Of a stretch of 64,000 nucleotides of DNA, positions 16,523-24,930 are shown piece after piece (positions within the stretch are counted from its first letter, which is position 1; every line of letters begins with the position of its first letter). A model generated the notes under the pieces. The model made no database searches. It saw nothing but the letters and a program-made list of their open reading frames with translations, and had not been told where the DNA came from. This DNA comes from Subtercola boreus (GTDB lineage Bacteria; Actinomycetota; Actinomycetes; Actinomycetales; Microbacteriaceae), in assembly GCF_003399645.1 (NCBI RefSeq), contig NZ_NBXD01000030.1, positions 248,001-312,000 of the forward strand. The letters are read 5' to 3'. The position numbers and the translations under genes are program-made.

Positions 16523-17530
16523 CTACCGGTCGAGCGGAGCCGCTGTCGATTCGCGCACGACGAGACGGGGCAGAATGGGCCTTTCGTCGTATTCCTCGCC
16601 CCTCAGTCGGGCAAGGAGGAAGAAGATCGTGCGCCTGCCCAATTCGGAGAAATCCTGATGGATGGTCGTCAGGGGTGGGGTGAAGAACTGAGCTTCGGGA
16701 AAGTCGTCGAATCCGACAACACTGATGTCGCGGGGAATCTGGACCCCGAACTCACGACAGGCGCGCATGAACCCGAGGGCCATCGAATCGCTTCCCGCGA
16801 AGACCCCGGTGAACCGCCGTTCAGCGAGCGAGCTGAGACCCGCCGCATAGCCGGAGGCGGCAGTCCAGTCGCCCGCCAACGGCGTGTGGACCGGCAATCC
16901 GCGCGCCGACAGCTCCTCGATGTATCCGTCTATACGCGCCTCTGCGAGAACCCAGGAGTGTGGTCCCGCTATGTGCACGATCTCCCGGTGTCCGAGTTCC
17001 GCCAGATGCGCGACGGCGGCGCGCGCGCCAGCGATCTGGTCCATCACCAGCACGTTCGGTTCACCGCCGGAACCCAGTGTCACCAGGGGGATCTCGAGAT
17101 TCAGCGACGAAAGAGCCGCGAGCGCGCGCTCCTGGGGAACCAGCACGATGAGTGCCTCCACGGCATGACCCCGCAGATAGTCGATGCTGGATCGCACATC
17201 GGCCGGATCGTTCGAGCGCAGATTGGTGATACTGAGGCTGTAACCGGCATCCCGGGCAGCCATCTCGATGGCGGTCAGTGCGGTCCCGGGGCCCATGAGA
17301 GCGCTGGGGGCGGCCAGCACCCCGATCGTTCGGGACCGGCTCGTCGACAGGGCGCGGGCCGTACGGTTCGGGCTGTAACCCAACCGGTCCACGAACGCCT
17401 GCACGTGCTGGCGCGTCGACTCAGAGACTCGCGTGCTGCCATTGAGAACCCGGGAGACGGTCTGGTAGGAGACGCCCGCCTCACGAGCGACGTCGCGGAT
17501 GTTCAGCGCTCGGGCCTCCGGCTCTTCCAC
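16523..17530 (-). CDS. LacI-family transcriptional regulator
   Basis: 335 residues, full length. The LacI HTH lies at about 9-31 (LNIRDVAREAGVSYQTVSRV) with hinge helix NRTARALSTSRSRTIGV, followed by a periplasmic-binding-protein-like sugar domain ending FDDFPEAQFFTPPLTTIHQD. It is transcribed towards the GH2 gene, whose promoter holds its presumed operators. It probably induces the glycosidase when a galactoside- or glucuronide-like sugar is present. A smaller palindrome upstream of its own gene (17567-17577) may be for self-control. Confidence 0.9.
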   Translation of the reverse strand: MEEPEARALNIRDVAREAGVSYQTVSRVLNGSTRVSESTRQHVQAFVDRLGYSPNRTARALSTSRSRTIGVLAAPSALMGPGTALTAIEMAARDAGYSLSITNLRSNDPADVRSSIDYLRGHAVEALIVLVPQERALAALSSLNLEIPLVTLGSGGEPNVLVMDQIAGARAAVAHLAELGHREIVHIAGPHSWVLAEARIDGYIEELSARGLPVHTPLAGDWTAASGYAAGLSSLAERRFTGVFAGSDSMALGFMRACREFGVQIPRDISVVGFDDFPEAQFFTPPLTTIHQDFSELGRRTIFFLLARLRGEEYDERPILPRLVVRESTAAPLDR

Positions 17531-17566
17531 GAGTCAAGCCCCTCCCCACTCTGTTCGCTGTGCGAT

Positions 17567-17577
17567 ACCGAATCGGT
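17567..17577. promoter_or_regulatory. Small palindrome upstream of lacI-type gene
   Basis: ACCGAATCGGT is a perfect 11-base palindrome with a single-base centre, 37 bases upstream of the LacI gene start. It may be an autoregulatory site; it differs from the sites at the GH2 promoter. Confidence 0.35.
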
Positions 17578-17721
17578 CAAGGTTAGCGAACAGGCGCTGG
17601 GTGCATGGTGACCGCCCGTGCCGTGGGCATCGCGACAATACGACGGCCCTGACCCTGATCGTCTTTCTGCTGTGTCACTCTTATCACGCATGCTGAATAT
17701 CGGGTGAACGAAGGAGCGGCA

Positions 17722-17763
17722 GTGAGTGCAGCAGTGAAGCTCAGCGCAGCGGCTCCAGCGTGA
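17722..17763 (+). CDS. 13-codon leader ORF coupled to ParA
   Basis: GTG 17722 is preceded by AAGGAG at 17711-17716, the best ribosome-binding site nearby. It encodes MSAAVKLSAAAPA and ends at TGA 17761-17763. That stop overlaps the GTG start of the ParA gene (GTGA), which has no ribosome-binding site of its own. The simplest reading is translational coupling: ribosomes load at the leader and restart on parA. The peptide itself may have no function. Confidence 0.55.
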   Translation: MSAAVKLSAAAPA

Positions 17764-18524
17764 AAGTCATCGCGGTCTACAGCACGAAGGGCGGGGTCGG
17801 CAAGACAACCGCGGCGGTGAATCTGGCGTGGGAAGCAGCCCACGACTTTCGGGTACTTCTCTGGGACCTCGACCCGCAGGGCGCGGCCACCTACCTCCTG
17901 CAGGTGAAGCCGAAGGTCAAGGGCGGCGTGGCCGGCCTCGTCGACGGGCGCACCCGCCTGGGGGCGGCGATCCGTTCGACCACCATCAACCGACTCGACG
18001 TGCTGCCCGCCGACACCAGCTACCGTGACCTCGACCTCACTCTCGACCAGAACAAGAAACCGTCCGAACGCATCAAACGGCTTCTCGAGGCGGTGACCGG
18101 CGACTATGACGTCGTCATTCTCGACTGCCCGCCCGGCGCCGGTCTCGTGGCAGAGAACGCCCTGCACGCCGCCGACCTTGTCGTCGTGCCGCTCGTGCCG
18201 TCACCGCTGTCGCTCCGCTCCCTCGAGCAGGTCACCGAATTCGTGCACTCGTCACCGTCGCGCCCCCCTGTGCTCGCTTTTCTCTCGATGGTCGACCGCC
18301 GAAAGACCCAGCATCGGGATGCGGTCGTCACCATGCCGAAAGAGAACCCGGTCGTCTCGAACATCGTCGTGCCCAGCACAGTGACGATCGAGCGAATGGG
18401 ATCCGACCGGGCGCCCGTCGGTTCATTCGCGCCCCACACCGAAGCAGCTCACGCCTACAGCGAGCTCTGGGTGCGCATCCAGTCCCTCATCAAAGCCCGG
18501 CAGCGAAAACGAAAGCACTCATGA
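17760..18524 (+). CDS. Orphan ParA-family ATPase
   Basis: 254 residues with the deviant Walker A KGGVGKTT (10-17), Walker A' DLDPQG (36-41) and Walker B VILDCPPG. It lacks an N-terminal DNA-binding domain, so it belongs to the small Soj/MinD-like group. No ParB gene or parS-like site is seen nearby, so a role in plasmid or chromosome segregation is not supported. It may position another cargo. Its stop overlaps the aldo/keto reductase start (ATGA). Start GTG 17760 is fixed by the leader overlap and the immediate Rossmann strand MKVIAVYSTKGG. Confidence 0.85.
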   Translation: MKVIAVYSTKGGVGKTTAAVNLAWEAAHDFRVLLWDLDPQGAATYLLQVKPKVKGGVAGLVDGRTRLGAAIRSTTINRLDVLPADTSYRDLDLTLDQNKKPSERIKRLLEAVTGDYDVVILDCPPGAGLVAENALHAADLVVVPLVPSPLSLRSLEQVTEFVHSSPSRPPVLAFLSMVDRRKTQHRDAVVTMPKENPVVSNIVVPSTVTIERMGSDRAPVGSFAPHTEAAHAYSELWVRIQSLIKARQRKRKHS

Positions 18525-19333
18525 TCTCCTTCCCGAATGGCACCACCGTTCCGTCTCTCGGGCAGGGAACCTGGAACATGGGCGACTCCCCCACCATCCG
18601 GGGCGCCGAGATCGACGCGATCCGCACCGGTGTCGACCTTGGTCTGACCGTGATCGACACCGCGGAGATGTACGGCAACGGCCGAAGCGAGGAACTCGTC
18701 GGCGAGGCCATCAGTGGCCGCCGCGACGACGTCTTTCTGGTGAGCAAGGTGCTGCCCTCGAACGCCTCGGCGAAGGGAACCGTCGAGGCGTGCCACGCCA
18801 GCCTCCGCCGCCTGGGTACCGACCGGCTCGACCTGTACCTGCTGCACTGGCGTGGCCGGCATCCGCTGGAGGAGACCGTGGCGGCCTTCGAGGCCCTCGT
18901 GGCAGACGGATCGATCCGCGCCTGGGGTGTGAGCAACCTCGACACCTCAGACCTCCAACAGCTACCCCCGGGCTGCCAGACCGACCAGGTGCTCTACAAC
19001 CTCAGCCGCCGTGGCCCCGAGTTCGATTTGCTCCCCTGGACCACCTCGGTCGGTATGCCCGTGATGGCGTACTCCCCCGTCGAGCAGGGCCGGCTGCTGG
19101 ATGAGCCCGCACTCGCCGACATCGCCCGGGAACTCGGCGCGACACCCGCACAGGTCGCGCTGGCCTGGTCCATGCGGAACGGTTCTGTGCTGGCCATTCC
19201 GAAAGCTTCGACCGCCCAGCACGTTCGTGAGAATGCCGCCGCCCGCGATCTCCACCTGAGTGCAGCCGACCTGAAACGCCTCGATGACGCCTTTCCGCCG
19301 CCCGTTCGCTCGGTGCCCCTCGAAATGCTCTGA
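18521..19333 (+). CDS. Aldo/keto reductase (DkgA/YtbE-like)
   Basis: 270 residues. Tetrad Asp46, Tyr51, Lys76 and His109 in VIDTAEMYGNG, LVSKV and YLLHW. The C-terminal cofactor loop is LAIPKASTAQHVRENAAA. It fits the compact 2,5-diketo-gluconate-reductase-like NADPH reductases. Translation is coupled to the ParA gene upstream by a four-base overlap, an odd pairing with no obvious functional link. Confidence 0.88.
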   Translation: MISFPNGTTVPSLGQGTWNMGDSPTIRGAEIDAIRTGVDLGLTVIDTAEMYGNGRSEELVGEAISGRRDDVFLVSKVLPSNASAKGTVEACHASLRRLGTDRLDLYLLHWRGRHPLEETVAAFEALVADGSIRAWGVSNLDTSDLQQLPPGCQTDQVLYNLSRRGPEFDLLPWTTSVGMPVMAYSPVEQGRLLDEPALADIARELGATPAQVALAWSMRNGSVLAIPKASTAQHVRENAAARDLHLSAADLKRLDDAFPPPVRSVPLEML

Positions 19334-19403
19334 GGGACGAGAGCCGCTCTGCTCAGATTGTGAGGATGACGCATCAGCGCATCAGCGGCGCCCGACAAGG
19401 CGG

Positions 19404-19973
19404 TCAGATGCGTGAGAGTTCACTCCGGAGCAGTGTGACCCGGGCCAGAACGTGCTCCGTCAGCGTCGTCGAGTCGTCGGCGGCCACCCAGGCGTCGTAG
19501 CCGCCGTAGTACGCCCTGATTCCGAGGTCGGCCAGCACCCCCGCCCGCAGCGGGTCGACGCCGTGCCCGAGGAGGGCATCCTCCAGCGCCGACGTGATCG
19601 CCGAACGCTTGAAGATCGCCCGCTCGTTCAGCTCGGGGCTGGCGGCGAGGATCGGATCGAGGATGCGCCCCGTCGCGCGGTGCTGTTCGGTGTGCGCGCC
19701 CGACAGGATGCGCACACCGTTCACCATGAGCTCTGTCGGGCCCGCACCCTCAACCGCTTCATCGACACCCCGCCTCACGAGGGCTGTGAGTTCATCCTGC
19801 GCCTGGAACACGATCTCCCGTTTGTCGGCGAAGAGGCGGAAGAGCGTCGTCTTGGTCAGACCGGCCCGTTCGGCGATCTGCGCCGTCGTCGTCGCCTCAT
19901 AGCCGTGTTCGGCGAAGAGTTCGAGGGCGGCGCGCAGGAGCCTCCCCTGCGCATCCGGCTCCCATCGACCCAT
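19404..19973 (-). CDS. TetR-family transcriptional regulator
   Basis: 189 residues; HTH at about 10-55 (ATTTAQIAERAGLTKTTLFR LF pattern). Divergent from the NAD-dependent epimerase-like gene at 20062, with two operator-like repeats 30 bases apart in the shared promoter. Predicted repressor of both. Confidence 0.88.
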   Translation of the reverse strand: MGRWEPDAQGRLLRAALELFAEHGYEATTTAQIAERAGLTKTTLFRLFADKREIVFQAQDELTALVRRGVDEAVEGAGPTELMVNGVRILSGAHTEQHRATGRILDPILAASPELNERAIFKRSAITSALEDALLGHGVDPLRAGVLADLGIRAYYGGYDAWVAADDSTTLTEHVLARVTLLRSELSRI

Positions 19974-19988
19974 GCTCTGATCATAGCT

Positions 19989-20037
19989 GATGCTACTCAG
20001 TCACATCAGGTGTATGGTGATGTTACCGAGTCACATA
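19989..20037. promoter_or_regulatory. Tandem TetR operators, 30-base period
   Basis: 19989-20007 and 20019-20037 are direct copies of a 19-base element of the form GATG-N-TAC-N2-AGTCACAT-N; 15 of 19 bases agree. The first copy has symmetric outer arms GATG/CATC and inner ACT/AGT. The exact 30-base spacing equals that of the pair at 3164/3194. Confidence 0.62.
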
Positions 20038-20061
20038 AGCGACTCGATGAGAGGAACCATC

Positions 20062-20943
20062 ATGAAGGTCTTCATCACCGGCGCGTCGGGCTGGATCGGC
20101 ACTGCGCTCACCCGTGAGCTCATCGGTGCTGGCCACGGGGTGACCGGGCTGGCCCGGTCGGAGGCCTCGGCCGCGAGGATCCGGGACCTCGGAGGCACGG
20201 CCGTCCTCGGCGGTATGCACGACCACGACCTGATCGTCGCTCAGGCAGCACAAGCCGACGCGACCGCACATCTGGCGTTCACGCTCGACTTCTCTGCTTT
20301 CGAAGAGACCGTCGAGAACGAACTGGCGCTGATCGCCAAGCTGCACACCGCCCTCGCGGGAAGCGGGAAGGCGTTCGTCGCGGCATCCGGCACGCCCATT
20401 CTTGAGGGACGGATGGCGACCGAGGCCGATCACCTCGACCCGACCGGGCCGGCCGGTGCCCGCGCGCAGACCGCCGACGCCGTCCTGGCGCTCTCGGAGA
20501 GCGGCATCCGTTCTGCTCTGGTGCGCATGCCCCGAACCGTGCACGGCGAGGGAGACCGCAACGGCCTGATCGCCGCCCTGGTCGGGCTGGACCGCCAGTT
20601 GGGCACGGCCGCCTACGTCGGCGACGGCCGGAACCGGTGGCCCGCGGTGCACATCGGTGACGCCGGCCGACTGTTCCTCCTCGCGATCGAGCGGGCACCC
20701 GCCGGGGCTGTGCTGCACGCCGTCGGCGAGGAGGGCGTGGCCATGCGCGACGTCGCAGAGGTCATCTCGAGAAAGACGGGACTGCCTGCGGCTGCAGTCG
20801 ATCCGGCGCAGCTGGGCGTGTTCGGCGCCCTGCTCGGCGGGGACCAGCCCGCCGAGAGCGACACCACCCGCAGGCTCCTCGGCTGGGAACCGACCGGCCC
20901 GACGCTGCTGGAAGACCTCGAGGCCGGGTACTACACCGCGTGA
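20062..20943 (+). CDS. NAD(P)-dependent epimerase-like atypical SDR
   Basis: 293 residues from ATG 20062 (AGAGGA upstream). It starts with the Rossmann motif FITGASGWIG (GxxGxxG). The classical YxxxK is not evident: the equivalent region reads GPAGARAQTADAV. This is seen in the extended/atypical SDR group annotated as NAD-dependent epimerase/dehydratases. Cytoplasmic; substrate unknown. Under the divergent TetR regulator. Its 3' end overlaps the convergent DUF4436 gene by 13 bases. Confidence 0.82.
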   Translation: MKVFITGASGWIGTALTRELIGAGHGVTGLARSEASAARIRDLGGTAVLGGMHDHDLIVAQAAQADATAHLAFTLDFSAFEETVENELALIAKLHTALAGSGKAFVAASGTPILEGRMATEADHLDPTGPAGARAQTADAVLALSESGIRSALVRMPRTVHGEGDRNGLIAALVGLDRQLGTAAYVGDGRNRWPAVHIGDAGRLFLLAIERAPAGAVLHAVGEEGVAMRDVAEVISRKTGLPAAAVDPAQLGVFGALLGGDQPAESDTTRRLLGWEPTGPTLLEDLEAGYYTA

Positions 20944-21914
20944 GGCGGGTTGCTCGGGGACGGGTCGGGCGGGGCCGGCTCGCGCGGCTCAGGCCCACGG
21001 GGGGAGGCGCAGGTGCCCCACCGGTTCCAGGCGAGCACGTAGATCGTGAGCCCTGTGACGAGCCCGACGATCACCCAGAGCACGACGAGGTAGTCGATCC
21101 ACGATCCGACCGGCGGTGAGCCGGGGAGAAAGTTGCGGAGCGGGATGACGGCGAAGAGCATCGCGCCGATCCAGCTCGTGAGGGTGGCCTCGACCCTGCG
21201 TCGACCGGTGTAGGCGCTGATCGCCACGAACAGCACCAGCACCGGGGTCGCCGCCATCAGCCCGAGCAGAACAATGCCGAATGCGACCGTGCTGGCCGAC
21301 CGCGTGGCGGTGATCTCCACCGTCGGCAAGGCTTGTTCGCCGCTGGCTGTTGTAACACTGTTGTCACTGGGCTTCGTCTGGGTATTGAGCTGCCACCCCG
21401 GCACCGTGTCGTCCAGGCACACCTCTGTGGGAACACCGACGCGTTCATCGCCCTCCCCCGTGTAAGCCAAAGTGGTCAGGTGGGCCCGGTAGCTGTCGAA
21501 GGGCCACTCCTCCACGATTCCCTCGGCATAGTCCGACTGGGTAGAGCTGCCGAGCGCCTCGCCCTCCGGGAACGTCAAGACACTCGACCCATCGACCGGA
21601 AAGGTCAGCAGGTTGACGGTCTGGTTGGCCGTGTAGCCGTCGGGCGAGAGAAGACGGTCCGGCAGCTTCAGCGTCAGCTGGAACTGTATCCGCTGGTTCG
21701 CCGCGTTCACTGCCGCGGGCTGGAGTTCCACCTTGACCAGGTCGTCGCCGTTGAGGCGCTCGTCGCCCTTGACGACCACCACGCATCCGTTGCTCGACTC
21801 CCGCAGCCCGCCCGCATAGAGCAGCACGACCGTCGCGTAGACGAGCGCCGCCACGAGAACAGCGACGACCGGCACCAGCCACCGGCGCCGGCCCCCCACG
21901 CGTTCCACGGTCAT
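20931..21914 (-). CDS. DUF4436 membrane protein
   Basis: 327 residues from ATG 21914. One N-terminal helix (about 12-35) is followed by a roughly 170-residue beta-rich outer domain (QFQLTLKLPDRLLSPDGYTA, then TFPVDGSSVLTFPEG), then three C-terminal helices (about 205-230, 245-262, 270-292) and a proline-rich tail. This is the layout of actinobacterial DUF4436 proteins, of unknown function. Cell-membrane location with an extracytoplasmic domain is inferred from the hydrophobicity pattern. Confidence 0.75.
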   Translation of the reverse strand: MTVERVGGRRRWLVPVVAVLVAALVYATVVLLYAGGLRESSNGCVVVVKGDERLNGDDLVKVELQPAAVNAANQRIQFQLTLKLPDRLLSPDGYTANQTVNLLTFPVDGSSVLTFPEGEALGSSTQSDYAEGIVEEWPFDSYRAHLTTLAYTGEGDERVGVPTEVCLDDTVPGWQLNTQTKPSDNSVTTASGEQALPTVEITATRSASTVAFGIVLLGLMAATPVLVLFVAISAYTGRRRVEATLTSWIGAMLFAVIPLRNFLPGSPPVGSWIDYLVVLWVIVGLVTGLTIYVLAWNRWGTCASPRGPEPREPAPPDPSPSNPPHAV

Positions 21915-21958
21915 CTGCCGAGCATAGCGAGCCGCCGCCTCCACCGAGCGGTGAAACC

Positions 21959-22939
21959 CTAGGGGCCGGCGGGGGCCGCGAACTCGATCTGCGCCTTGAT
22001 GGTCGTGGAGGGGTTGTGCGCCGACGAGAGCGCGGAGAGCGCCTCGTCGACGTCGAACACCTGGGTGATGAGCGGGCTCAGGTCGATCTTCGCGCCGGCG
22101 AGGAAGCGCAGCGTCTCGGGCCAGACACCGGGTGAACCGATCGAACCGGTGATCGTCAGCTCCTTCGACTGGATCAGGCCGAGGCGCGCCTCGGCCATGC
22201 GACCCACGTCGATGCCGATGTAGGCGACGCGGGCGCGGAAGCCGGCGAGCTCCAGCGCCTGCGCCATGACCTCGGGGCGCCCGCTGCACTCGACCACCAC
22301 GTCGGCGCCACGGCCGCCCGACTGCGCGAGAACCACGTCAGAAGCGTCACTCGGATGCACGGCAGTGGCCGCACCCAGCTGCACGGCTGTCGCCCGGCGC
22401 CCCTCGGCGGGCTCGACGACGATGACCTGCGCCCCGAGGGCGGATGCGGCCGCCGTCACCGCAAGCCCGATCGGGCCCGCGCCGAGCACGACGAGGGTGT
22501 CGCTCGCGTCGACGTTGCCCACCCGGCGGAGCGCGTAGTACGCCACGCTGAAGGGCTCGACGAGGGCTCCGTCGGCGAAGGAGAGGGCGTCGGGCAGCTT
22601 GTGCAGCCACGACGGCTTGGCGACGAAGTACTCAGCGGCCGCGCCCGAGATCGAGAACCCGAAGTGGTCGGCGCCGATGACGCACTCCCCCACGACACGG
22701 TCGCCGACGGCGAACGAGGTCACGCGCGAACCGACCGCGGCCACCTCGCCCGACCACTCGTGGCCGGGAATGAGCGGGTAGCTGAACGGGATGATGTACC
22801 GACCCTCGAGCAGGTCGATGTCGGAGTGGCACACCCCCACCCGGCGGGCCGCGACGAGCACCTCGTCTTCGGCGATCGACGGCACGGCGAGAGAGACGAC
22901 CTCCGCGACATCCTGAACCGTGTACTGCAGAGCTTTCAT
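21959..22939 (-). CDS. Zinc-binding alcohol dehydrogenase lacking the structural zinc lobe
   Basis: 326 residues. Catalytic zinc ligands Cys37, His60 and Glu61 (VGVCHSD, PGHEWSGEV) and the Rossmann segment VVLGAGPIGLAV are present. The four-cysteine structural-zinc loop is missing: residues 85-105 contain only one Cys. It is last in the four-gene operon 26315-21959 and starts by ATGA overlap with the preceding dehydrogenase. It probably oxidises a polyol or hydroxy intermediate with NAD(P). Confidence 0.85.
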   Translation of the reverse strand: MKALQYTVQDVAEVVSLAVPSIAEDEVLVAARRVGVCHSDIDLLEGRYIIPFSYPLIPGHEWSGEVAAVGSRVTSFAVGDRVVGECVIGADHFGFSISGAAAEYFVAKPSWLHKLPDALSFADGALVEPFSVAYYALRRVGNVDASDTLVVLGAGPIGLAVTAAASALGAQVIVVEPAEGRRATAVQLGAATAVHPSDASDVVLAQSGGRGADVVVECSGRPEVMAQALELAGFRARVAYIGIDVGRMAEARLGLIQSKELTITGSIGSPGVWPETLRFLAGAKIDLSPLITQVFDVDEALSALSSAHNPSTTIKAQIEFAAPAGP

Positions 22940-23994
22940 CGTGCGTTCACCAGAACCTTCACTTGGTCGCCGGAGGGCGAGAGCAGCGTTTCGAAGCCCT
23001 TGTCGACGACGTCTTCCATCGCGATCTGGGCGCTCACCACCTTCTCGACGGGGTAGCGGCCGCGGGCGATGAGGTCGACGATGCGGGGCCAGTCGGTGAC
23101 GGGGTAGCACCAGGTGCCGGCGAGGGTGATGTCGTGCTCCGAGAGCACCATCGGGTCGATCGCGGCGGCCCTGGTGTGCAGGCCGGTCTGCGAGATGCGG
23201 CCGGCACTCCGCACGGCGGCGAGGGTGGTGTTGAGGGCGCGCTCGTTGCCCGAGCACTCGATCGCGGCATCCACTCCGACACCCCCGTTCAGATCTTTGA
23301 GGTACGCGGCGACGTCGATCTGTGTCGGGTCGAGTACCTCGCCGACATCCAGCGACCGGGCGAGCGCGGCGCGAACAGGGTTGACCTCCGAGATGAAGAC
23401 GGTGGCGCCGAGGGATGCGGCGTAGAGCGACGCGAGCGCCCCGATCGGACCGGCACCGGTGATGAGCACCGAGTCACCGGGGCGCACCTGGGCCGTGTCG
23501 ACTCCGTAGGCGGCGACAGCACCGGGCTCGACCAGGGCTCCCTGCAGGTCACTGACGCTGTCGGGCAGCACACTGACGTGGCTGGCCGGAACGACGGCCA
23601 GTTCGGCGATGCCGCCCCACGCGAAGCTGAGCCCGACGCAGGCCATCTTCTGGCAGAGGTGGTTGAGGCCTCGGCGGCAGTAGTAGCAGGTGCCGCAGAA
23701 GAGCAGGGGCATGACCGAGACGCGCTGGCCGGGACTCAGGTGGGTGATGCCGCTGCCGACCTCCACGATCTCGGCCGAGAACTCGTGGCCGAGGATCTGC
23801 GGGGCGGTCGACCCGTTCAGCGGATGCGGCGCCGAAGGGATGACGATCGGCCCCATCGCGTACTCGTGCAGGTCGGTGCCGCAGACCCCGCACCAGTACG
23901 GCTTCAGCAGAACGTCGAATGCGCCCACTTCGGTGGGGTCGGCGACGTTCTCGACCCTGATGTCTTTTGCGCCGTGGAAGACCGCTGCCTTCAT
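22936..23994 (-). CDS. Zinc alcohol dehydrogenase, butanediol dehydrogenase-like
   Basis: 352 residues. Catalytic zinc ligands Cys38, His70 and Glu71; structural zinc cysteines 100, 103, 106 and 114 (CGTCYYCRRGLNHLC). The N-terminal pattern GVCGTDLHEY...PHPL...LGHEF is that of (R,R)-butanediol dehydrogenase and related secondary-alcohol enzymes. NAD domain ITGAGPIGALAS. Third gene in the M24 operon, with AAAGGAGCAG just before the ATG. The true substrate is probably the operon's unknown compound. Confidence 0.87.
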   Translation of the reverse strand: MKAAVFHGAKDIRVENVADPTEVGAFDVLLKPYWCGVCGTDLHEYAMGPIVIPSAPHPLNGSTAPQILGHEFSAEIVEVGSGITHLSPGQRVSVMPLLFCGTCYYCRRGLNHLCQKMACVGLSFAWGGIAELAVVPASHVSVLPDSVSDLQGALVEPGAVAAYGVDTAQVRPGDSVLITGAGPIGALASLYAASLGATVFISEVNPVRAALARSLDVGEVLDPTQIDVAAYLKDLNGGVGVDAAIECSGNERALNTTLAAVRSAGRISQTGLHTRAAAIDPMVLSEHDITLAGTWCYPVTDWPRIVDLIARGRYPVEKVVSAQIAMEDVVDKGFETLLSPSGDQVKVLVNAR

Positions 23995-24033
23995 CGTGTT
24001 CTGCTCCTTTGCATTGTTCTTCTGAACGAAAAC

Positions 24034-24930
24034 CTACTGGCGGCGCGACCGACCACGCGCGACTTCGGCGATCGACGACCAGTCATCGTCGGCGTGCCCG
24101 TCGGCGATGGCCGCCTCGAACACTTCCCGCAGGTCGGTGGCCAGGGCGAGCGGCACGCCGACCTCGGATGCGGCCCGCTGGGCGAGCCCCAGGTCTTTCA
24201 GTCCGAGTCGGGTCGTGAACCCGGCCGGCTGGTACCGCGCGTCAGCGATGAGTGCCCCGTAGCCTGCGTAGACCGGGCCCGGAAACAGACTGTCGGCCAT
24301 CAGGTCGACGAACGTCGACGTACTGACGCCGCTCGCCTCGAGCAGGGTCAGCGACTCCGACATCGCCTGCAGCGCGTGGATGATCAGATAGTTCATCGAG
24401 ATCTTCGCCACGTTGGCGGCGGCAGGATCGACGCCGAACGGCCAGATGCGCCGCCCCATCGCCTCGAGCCAGGGCAGGGCGCGGGCGATGCCAGCGTCTG
24501 CACCCGCGGCGAGAATGGTCAGCTGCCCCTTCGAGGCGACGGTCGAGCGGCCGAGAACCGGGGCCGCCACGTAGGCGACACCGTGCTCCCGGTGCAGGCA
24601 ATCGAACATCGTCGCCGCCTCCGTGCTCACGGTCGCCATGTTGACGTGCAGCGATCCGGAGGGTGCGGCGGCCAGAACATCGGCGGTGAACACCTCGGCC
24701 ACGGCGGCGTCGTTCGAGAGGATGGAGAACACGAGACCGGTCTGCAGCACGTCGTGCACGCTGTCGGCCTTCGTCGCACCGAGCCCGGCCACAGCATCCG
24801 TCGCCGCCTGCGAGCGGTTCCAGACCGTGACCTCGTGGCCCGTTTCGAGCAGTCGCGAAACCATCGCCTGCCCCATCGTGCCGAGGCCGATGAAGCCGAC
24901 GCGCGGCAGGGCGGTTTTCGGCCCGGCCAT
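24034..24930 (-). CDS. NAD(P)-dependent beta-hydroxyacid dehydrogenase (3-hydroxyisobutyrate dehydrogenase family)
   Basis: 298 residues from ATG 24930. Rossmann motif GFIGLGTMG (12-20); the catalytic-Lys helix reads NVAKISMNYL. The usual substrate motif DAPVSGG is altered to AAPVLGR, so the substrate probably differs from classic hydroxyisobutyrate or tartronate semialdehyde. The start overlaps the M24 gene stop (TGATG), showing tight co-translation. Confidence 0.82.
   Translation of the reverse strand: MAGPKTALPRVGFIGLGTMGQAMVSRLLETGHEVTVWNRSQAATDAVAGLGATKADSVHDVLQTGLVFSILSNDAAVAEVFTADVLAAAPSGSLHVNMATVSTEAATMFDCLHREHGVAYVAAPVLGRSTVASKGQLTILAAGADAGIARALPWLEAMGRRIWPFGVDPAAANVAKISMNYLIIHALQAMSESLTLLEASGVSTSTFVDLMADSLFPGPVYAGYGALIADARYQPAGFTTRLGLKDLGLAQRAASEVGVPLALATDLREVFEAAIADGHADDDWSSIAEVARGRSRRQ

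Noticed and set aside
17760-18524. ParA as part of a chromosome or plasmid partition locus
   Set aside because: No ParB gene, no parS-like palindromes and no replication genes; the neighbour is an aldo/keto reductase.
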